From Oscheius sp. JU75 (taxonomy: Eukaryota > Nematoda > Chromadorea > Rhabditida > Rhabditidae), in NCBI GenBank assembly GCA_037178855.1, contig JASJZC010000002.1:6026501-6090500 (forward strand): DNA of 64,000 nt, read 5' to 3'. Shown here one piece after another: positions 57,501 through 64,000 of this stretch (the first letter of the stretch is position 1; each line of letters starts with the position of its first letter). Under the pieces are notes generated by a model. The model was not told where the DNA came from. It made no database searches and worked only from the letters and a program-made list of their open reading frames with translations. A program made the translations under genes and the position numbers.

Positions 57501-59699
57501 ATTTCTGAAAAGATGAAGATAGAAAGGGGTGGAGACTAGTGGCTATACATAGTCAAGGTGAGAGAGGAGAAAACATTACTTGATTATGGCATAATAGAAC
57601 TTGGTCCTTGGGAAGTTTAATGCTACTGTAGACGCATAAATTGCGGGAGGATAAGTTTAGATTGCAGAAACTATGTAACTGGAATGTTCCAAACAAGAGA
57701 TTTGTGGTCGAGAGAAAGCAAAAAATAGAACGTAGTTAGTATACCTCAAGATTTGTTTATTGTATCGTTGTAACCTAATTCGTAGGAGGTGTTGCACCTG
57801 ACCGACATCACTTTCCAGAGTCAGACAAGACAATATGTGGACAGACTGTTGTGAATCGCAGTGTCTGGTTGTCTTTTTTTCTTACTGGAATCTTCTAAGA
57901 AAGGTCAACAGATTTTGTGTATCCTCTTGGATGAGCAATCTTTTTTAATAGACTCATCGTGCATGAGCAATTGCAAAGCCCAATGTCACTTGAGAACGGT
58001 CAGGAGGATCAGACTACATTCTCTTTGGAACATAGTGTACAGTAATAGCAAGCTCCAAGTAGAGTCATCGAAACTTCGTTAGGCTGTCAAAGTTTAGTAC
58101 AGTGGACACAGCTGGTAGCACAGCTCTTCTATATGTTCGGGTATAGTCAACGTGATCGCAAAATGGCATGAAGTCACATCTGTTCAAATTTACACCTGCT
58201 CAAACTATGACTCAAGAAGATTCCAATAATCTTATCCTGTCATATCCAAGCTGTGAGCTCAGTCAGAGGGTATTGGATACTGTACTACATGACCCTGAAC
58301 GTCTAGCTAGTCTAAAGAGACAGTCATTCATCGGATGGTAGTCTTTTGCACAGTTAGAGTCATTCAGCTTACAGACTATTCGCGGGGCAAGGACAAGGTT
58401 TCGACTATTGAGAAGGGTTTGGTACTCTGAACAAAGAACGAACAAGAGCTGAACAGTAACTGGGTTGAAAATATGAGAGTCAAGCGAGCAGCACTGGTCT
58501 AACGTGGAAGCATCTTGCTTTGCGCCAAGTTCCGAAGCTAAAAAAGCTGGTCAACCTAAAGATGTCCATTAATTAGGACCTCTTTATAGTAACAATTCGA
58601 GTGGGAGGGTCAATCAGTACAGAGAACCTCTGCAACTGACGTCCCTTTAGTTGTTCGGTCAGGCAATGATGAGGGGTGGGGTATCCCAATTAAACTCTGG
58701 CGGGGTGAGAAAGGTGCCATTGAAGGGAAGGTTGATTGGTCTTCTTGGAGCGTTCCAATGCAGTGACGGGAGTCATTATCAGAGCAGTCCAAAAGAGAGA
58801 GAAGAGAGAGAACCACATCTGACTAATATTCCCGAACTGATAACCTGACTAGTCATTCCAGCTGAATAACCGATATGGACAGGTGAACATGAAACGGAAA
58901 TAGTCAGGGGAAGTCACGACAGGCTAGACTCTGATTTTCAGGGTTGACCAGTTTTGAAATGAGGGGCTGTTTTGAGAATAAGGGCTTATATAGTAGAAGA
59001 CCGGGTGATTGACGACGTGTCCGGGTGGGTGGGGGTTACAAATTGAAATTCTCTTGGTTTTGTTCTCCTGCCAGTAGCCCCTCGGGAGGATATTCCCACA
59101 CAGACGACCCGTCTCTCTCTCTCACCCCCGCTGACGTGACCCTTGAAGATGAATTTCTGCTTTTTGATCTCTCAGAATTTCATGCACGAGAGACCGATAA
59201 CCTTGCTGTACGTACAGCCAAGAGGAAGTTCAAGACACCTGTCGGAAGTACTCTTGAAATAGACATACGAGAGATTAAATATGGAAAATCGTGTTAGAGG
59301 GAAGAGTGCAAAGTGATTTCTGACTTTCGCTCCAATCGGAAGTTACTTTTGCATGACGAGTAGGAGACTTCCAATTTTGGAAAGAGTTGCAAAGGCTTTC
59401 CTGAAGTGGGATCAGAAGAGCAGAGAAGGTGGACAGAGAGAGACAGAGAGACAAGACGCAGAGTCACAGAGAGAGTGATGCAGAGTCATAAAGTTTTCTT
59501 TTGTTTTATGGTGATTGGATGTTACATGAACATGAATGACGCTGGGGAAGTGCTCCTCCAATTTCTACTTGTGTCCCCTCTCGGCTATCGTGTTTAATGT
59601 CACCAGAGCAAGAGGATATGTCGAACCTTTGTGGCTTTTGGTCTTTCCGACTGAGAACATCATGATATTTATTACTCTGAGGAACAGATTGCAAATCGT
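57501..59699. other. 2.2 kb with no confident gene
   Basis: The one candidate is 59075-59297 (+), an exon-like stretch after a good acceptor (TTCTCCTGCCAG) reading SPSGGYSHTDDPSLSLTPAD, VTLEDEFLLFDLSEFHARET... and ending GKSC at a TAG. No partner exon or family was found. A GACAGA-type simple repeat lies at about 59431-59482. Confidence 0.35.
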
Positions 59700-60837
59700 C
59701 TAAAAGTCGTCAGGAAGAGGCTGCCACGGGTCGCCATGAACCCAAGTGATGGGAAAGCCGTCGATGGTCTTGACCTGAGGCAGAAGAGACACGAGTCGCT
59801 GACGGTAAATCGGCTTGGTGCTATAGATCGGGGAGGCCTCGAAGACGACATTGCGCAGAGAGGACACCTTTTCCAGCTTCTGGATCTCTTTCCAGTCATC
59901 CAGCTTGTTCTTCCTCAGATAGAGACTGACCAGACAGGGCAGATGGAAGACGCCGTCGATTCGCTCGATCAGATTGTCGTTGAGATCCAGATGTTTCAGC
60001 TTCGGCTTCTGCCCCAGGTTCATGATCTCTCTGATACCGTTCTGATGCAGTTCCAGATGCTCAAGCTTCGTCAGAAAGTCGATTCCGCCAATTTCAGTGA
60101 TGCAGTTGCCGGGAAGACTCAGCTCGTACAGCTGAGAGAGACTGTCTAGGCCCTCGATCCGTCGAATCTGATTGGCACCCAGAAAGAGCTTCTTCAAGTT
60201 GACCAACGTCTCCAGATTCTCCAACTTGGCTACGCGATTGTCTCCCAGCTCCAGAAGTTCCAGGTTTGTAAGCTGAAAACAGACAGTAGAGAAATAGCGA
60301 CATGGAGATAAAGAAACGGATAGACCGAGACACAGAAACACAGAGAGACCCAAAGATAGAGAGACAGATAAGACAGAGAGACAAATATACTCACCTTCTT
60401 GATTCCCTCGATGACCCTAATCTTGTTGTGGATGAGAAAGAGTTCCTTGAGCTTGGTCAGCGTCTCCAGTCCTTCCATTTTCGCAATCCGATTGTACGAA
60501 AGATCCAGCTGCTCCAGATTCGGCACAGCCTCGAGTCCCTCGATCCGTTCAATCTGATTATCGTACAGATTCAGTTGGGTCAACTTGTCCAGTCCACGAA
60601 GAGTCGGGATCTGCTTGAAAAGATTCCAGCGAAGAGTGAGGCTCTCGAGCTGGCTAGCCTGCTCCAGACGACCAATCTGCGTCAGACGATGGCGCGTAAA
60701 ATCCAAATCAGTGGCCTTCGCATCGAATTCGAGCTCTAAGCGTGTTCTGTTTGGGGACCATGGGTCGATCTACCGATATTCTCCTTGACAATTTTGTCGC
60801 CGCCTTCGTTGGAACGAACGACTTCCGCCGAAAACAT
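59700..60837 (-). CDS. SDS22 / PPP1R7, leucine-rich-repeat regulator of protein phosphatase 1
   Basis: Three exons, 60837-60774, 60735-60395 and 60272-59700; 325 aa. SDS22 binds PP1 and acts in phosphatase maturation and mitosis. Seen: an N-terminus MFSAEVVRSNEGGDKIVKEN, then about eleven 22-residue SDS22-type leucine-rich repeats, such as LTQLNLYDNQIERIEGLEAV, LEQLDLSYNRIAKMEGLETL, LKKLFLGANQIRRIEGLDSL and LKHLDLNDNLIERIDGVFHL, and a capping end with YRQRLVSLLPQVKTIDGFPI. Human PPP1R7 is 360 aa, mainly because of a longer N-terminus. The first intron (60736-60773) is 38 nt; the second (60273-60394) is a TCTGTC/TCTC-rich simple repeat. An acceptor-like AG sits just before the ATG. All phases match. 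Confidence 0.95.
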
Positions 60838-62555
60838 CCTGACGACTGAGTATAGTTACAGAGAAAACGGGAGGCTGATATGTTTGGGTCAAAAAGTTAA
60901 TTGCCTAGTTTCTAATCAATTGGTTCCATAGGAACAACAGCTTTCAAATCTTTGAAACAAGTGCTACGAACTAATTATAGGGCGCGCCTCATAACATAAA
61001 TTCTAGTCGATTTTTCGCGTAGATACTCTACTTTTTAGGCTTTTCGGTGTCCTGCAAACTTGTAAGCAGATAAAGCTCTACATGTTTGTAGAGCATCACA
61101 AAATTCATAAGTTGAAACTTCTGCCCGAAAGTTGAGAAACAAAGTACTAGGCTTGGGTGGGAAAGTGTAGTGTCCAGTAACGATTTCCAGCAACTGTACC
61201 TATCGCAACCCAGTTATTTGCATGACAGAACCCATTTACCTGAGACACTGGACGAGACCTTCAACTGTAGCTTAACTAATGCTCACGTGTTATTTCACAG
61301 TATAGATCCCACCAAAAGGACAATGTGTTTGATGTAGTTTATCCCAATATCTTCAACAGTTTTGTATACTGCCAAATTATCAGTTTTGGACAATTATTAT
61401 TACAGTCCCCCTTAAAAGACGACCACTGTACGCAATTGCCCGTCAGTTGGGGATGACGCCGCGAAAGGGCACTTTTCGAACCCACACCTGTCTCTGTTCC
61501 TTCCGTCTCCCATCTTATCGTCTCCCGATCTTGACATTTACTGTTTTTTGACTGTTCGTTTCTCTTCGACTCTTTTGTTGTAGTTATTTAATTGTGTTCT
61601 CTTACTATAAGCCTTTTTGTACTCCCTCCCTATCCGATAGGACTCTCACCTTTTCCAACCCAGTCTTTAGCAGTGTCTCCATCTGACATTTTTATCTCCG
61701 ATATGTTTTTTTCTCACACTTCCAGTCCGGATTAGGTTGCGCCCTGTTGGACAGTATGTTGGCGCGAAATTCAAAAGGCGCGTGGGTAGGCGGCTACATG
61801 AAAGGAGACACACAGGACGCTGGGCCTCACTTGTCGACCTGATCAATATAACCCACATCCTCCTCTATCGTATCTTGTATAGGGGTCATCTGGCCCCTTC
61901 ACATCTGCTCCAACCCACAATGTCACATGTGGAATTCGACTCCACACAGCCCCCAGGTTTTTCGCATCCAGCGCCATTGATAACGAAAGAGAGAGAGAGA
62001 GACGGCACCCCCACACCTTTCTGAAGTCTTTTGTTCTTTTTTTCTTGTTTTCCATTGAACTATGTGGCTGCAAATAGCCTGTATCCTCTGTCCTTTCCCA
62101 CCAGCTGGCCATCCAACTAATGTCTTTTGTCCATGTATTCTACCAGCTGGATATTTCCTCTGGGTTTTGAATGGCATCTCTTGGCCTAAGTCTGTCTCTC
62201 TGTCTCTGTCTTACCACGTCCGATAACTACCGTCAAGTCGGTCTCCTTTTAAGTCCCGGTCATTCAGACTGCCGAAATGACCTCCACCAGCTTCTGGGTC
62301 GCTTTAGAAAAGCAGACAGTCTTCTTTTCGCGTCGCCGCTCACGATCTCAAGAGAGAGATTTGTGTTTGATTTGTATTTGTTCTGCTCTCTCCGATCCAT
62401 GTCATCTACGTAATTGCTGCTGCCTTTGCTTAACGATCTTTGCCGCAACTTTACTTGTCGTATCTCCCGCTGCGCACTCCTAGCGTCCCAAGAGGCCTTT
62501 CTTGCGCAACTTGTGTGGCCATTTAGTGTGTGCTTACGAGTCGTCTTACAGGCTA
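60838..62555. other. divergent promoter region between SDS22 and the coiled-coil gene
   Basis: No coding exons recognised. It has AT-rich DNA, CT-rich tracts (about 61490-61570) and a GTCTCT simple repeat at about 62190-62212. The right end (CGTCTTACAG, 4 nt before the ATG at 62556) is an acceptor, so the true transcription start of the right-hand gene is further left. Confidence 0.45.
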
Positions 62556-63980
62556 ATGGCTACCAAAAACCCGGGTTTCTTCTCGAAACTCTTTTCGCGG
62601 AAGAAGAGCAACAAGGAGAATGAACTTCCCGAATCGGTACGTTTTTTATATCAATCCAGTTCAAAACTATTTCAGCATCAGGAACAATTCTACAGAACAC
62701 AGTCAGTCAGAGGAACACGCCGTCCTCATAGGACATCCCATTTTGAAGAGGGCTACTCCCCGGAATATCCGAACCCATACCATGGAAACGTCAAGCCGAG
62801 GAAGCATCCCAGAGGTCCACAGAGTTGTCCAGGAGGGTGAGTACTAGCTGTCGGTCTTGGTGGAAGAGTCGATTCGAGAGTCTTTCCCCTGAACTGCGAT
62901 TGTCTGGAGAGAGTACCAATGATTATCTTGTATGCAACTTATCATTTCTTTATTGTGTCTTCTTGGCTAGCCCAGAGGCATTTGGGCAGCTTGTTTGGAG
63001 TAGTCTTGGTTCAATCTCAGATTACGCGTTATAAGATACGACCTGCTCATAAAAGAACAGTTTCGAGCCCACAATGTTTGAAATAGCCTTACAGAGATAA
63101 TTATCGTAAATCAGACCGAAAAGTTTGTTTCATTACAGGATTCTAAAACAGTGACGGTGCACCAGTATGATTAAGATCTGACGCAGTTCCTTTTGATTGC
63201 GCGCTTGCAAAACATATCGGAGCTGTTTGCACTTATTTCTGATTGGTACTCTCACAAGAGAAAACCATCTTGTAGTAAGCGATAGTGAAAGACACCTTCA
63301 GGAAATTCATAACAGTAACTTGAATTTTCAGAGTAAGAGATGAGTCCTACCACGATGAGCAACACTATGAAGAGAGCCGCAGTCAGTACGGAAGAGCACA
63401 TCCGCGACATGAAAAGTTCAGAAGGTAGAATTCACTTTAGAAATAACTAAAACCTAGCTTTAGGTCAGCCCGAGATACATCAGAATACGGGAGTGGTGAT
63501 CCTTCTCCGATCACGATGAGCAGTCGTCATCATTACAACACAAGTCTCATCGACGACTCGGAGACGGAAGACTACAGGGGAGAGTCAAGGGTCTCAAAAT
63601 ATGTGAGTTAATCTATTGTTTCGAGAAAAACACATTTAGCAGAACGATCTCGAGAAGCAGTGTGAGCTGTGGAGGGAGAAGTGCGAACATGCTAACTTTC
63701 GCAAAGACTATTACAAAGCCGGTCTGAGGAAAATGAAGGACAAGAAAGACCAGATTGAAGATGTGAGTTTCACATATTGGTAGGCAAAGAGAAAGAGAGA
63801 CATAGATATAGACAATCACTAGTTGTGAAACAAATCAATCCAATCCAGGCCTTCAATGACCGCATGACAACTCTCAAGGCTGAAAACGAGAGACTTCGTC
63901 AACAACTGGGAGTCGCTAGGGCTGAGCTCAGTCGTTATCAACAGCAACACCAACAGCAATACAACAGCTTCGGTCTTCAG
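62556..63980 (+). CDS. uncharacterised coiled-coil protein (5' part; runs off the window)
   Basis: Exons in phase: 62556-62636, 62676-62836, 63332-63424, 63464-63602, 63640-63762 and 63849-63980, with a donor at 63981, so the gene continues beyond the window. About 243 residues are visible. The N-terminus is basic and aromatic (MATKNPGFFSKLFSRKKSNK), then comes a His/Arg/Tyr/Ser-rich low-complexity region (YHDEQHYEESRSQYGR), then coiled coil: NDLEKQCELWREKCEHANFR, KMKDKKDQIEDAFNDRMTTL, KAENERLRQQLGVARAELSR and a Gln-rich end. There is no signal peptide; a cytoskeletal or centrosomal scaffold is possible but unproven. Three introns are 37-39 nt. Because the first intron is 39 nt, an unspliced read-through is also open. 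Confidence 0.75.
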
Positions 63981-64000
63981 GTTTGCCTATTCCTTTACTG

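Overview
The window is eukaryotic nuclear DNA, most likely from a nematode. Four signals support this. (1) A Cys-loop channel carries the Glu-Thr-Glu M2 signature of the nematode EXP-1/LGC-35 GABA-gated cation channels. (2) Two adjacent secreted proteins are built of C-x3-C-x3-C repeats, as in the nematode ABU/PQN pharyngeal-cuticle proteins. (3) Many introns are only about 34-42 nt. (4) Several start codons sit 0-9 nt after a 3' splice-acceptor sequence, as expected for spliced-leader trans-splicing. Genes are broken into many exons, so all models below were assembled by hand from splice signals, reading phase and protein similarity. The species cannot be named from sequence alone.

Layout. 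2.5-5.5 kb (-): EXP-1-like channel. 5.9-6.9 kb (-): incomplete gene for a charged protein with a C-terminal membrane segment. 8.9-10.7 kb (-): heparan sulfate 3-O-sulfotransferase. 11.9-21.5 kb (-): two tandem Cys-rich repeat proteins, 1,477 and 389 residues. 22.1 kb (+): an orphan coding exon, followed by 7.5 kb of gene-poor DNA with a 65-bp repeated segment. 29.8-38.3 kb (+): cAMP phosphodiesterase PDE4 with alternative 5' exons. 38.8-39.2 kb (-): partial membrane-protein gene. 44.0-44.9 kb (-): orphan 175-aa protein. 44.9-51.7 kb: gene-poor, with a second copy of a foldback repeat also present at 2.1 kb. 51.7-53.0 kb (-): ROMO1, divergent from RPA2 (53.7-55.0 kb, +). 55.2-57.0 kb (+): Pro-rich secreted protein. 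57.1-57.5 kb (-): small secreted peptide precursor. 59.7-60.8 kb (-): SDS22/PPP1R7, divergent from a coiled-coil protein gene (62.6 kb, +) that runs off the window.

The genes do not form one pathway. Conserved housekeeping genes (RPA2, ROMO1, SDS22), neuronal signalling genes (GABA channel, PDE4, a candidate neuropeptide) and extracellular-matrix genes (sulfotransferase, two cuticle-like proteins, a Pro-rich secreted protein) are interleaved. The best-supported oddities are the giant phase-0 modular Cys-rich gene, the very short introns, the phase-compatible alternative starts of PDE4, the peptide precursor at 57 kb and two small dispersed repeat families.
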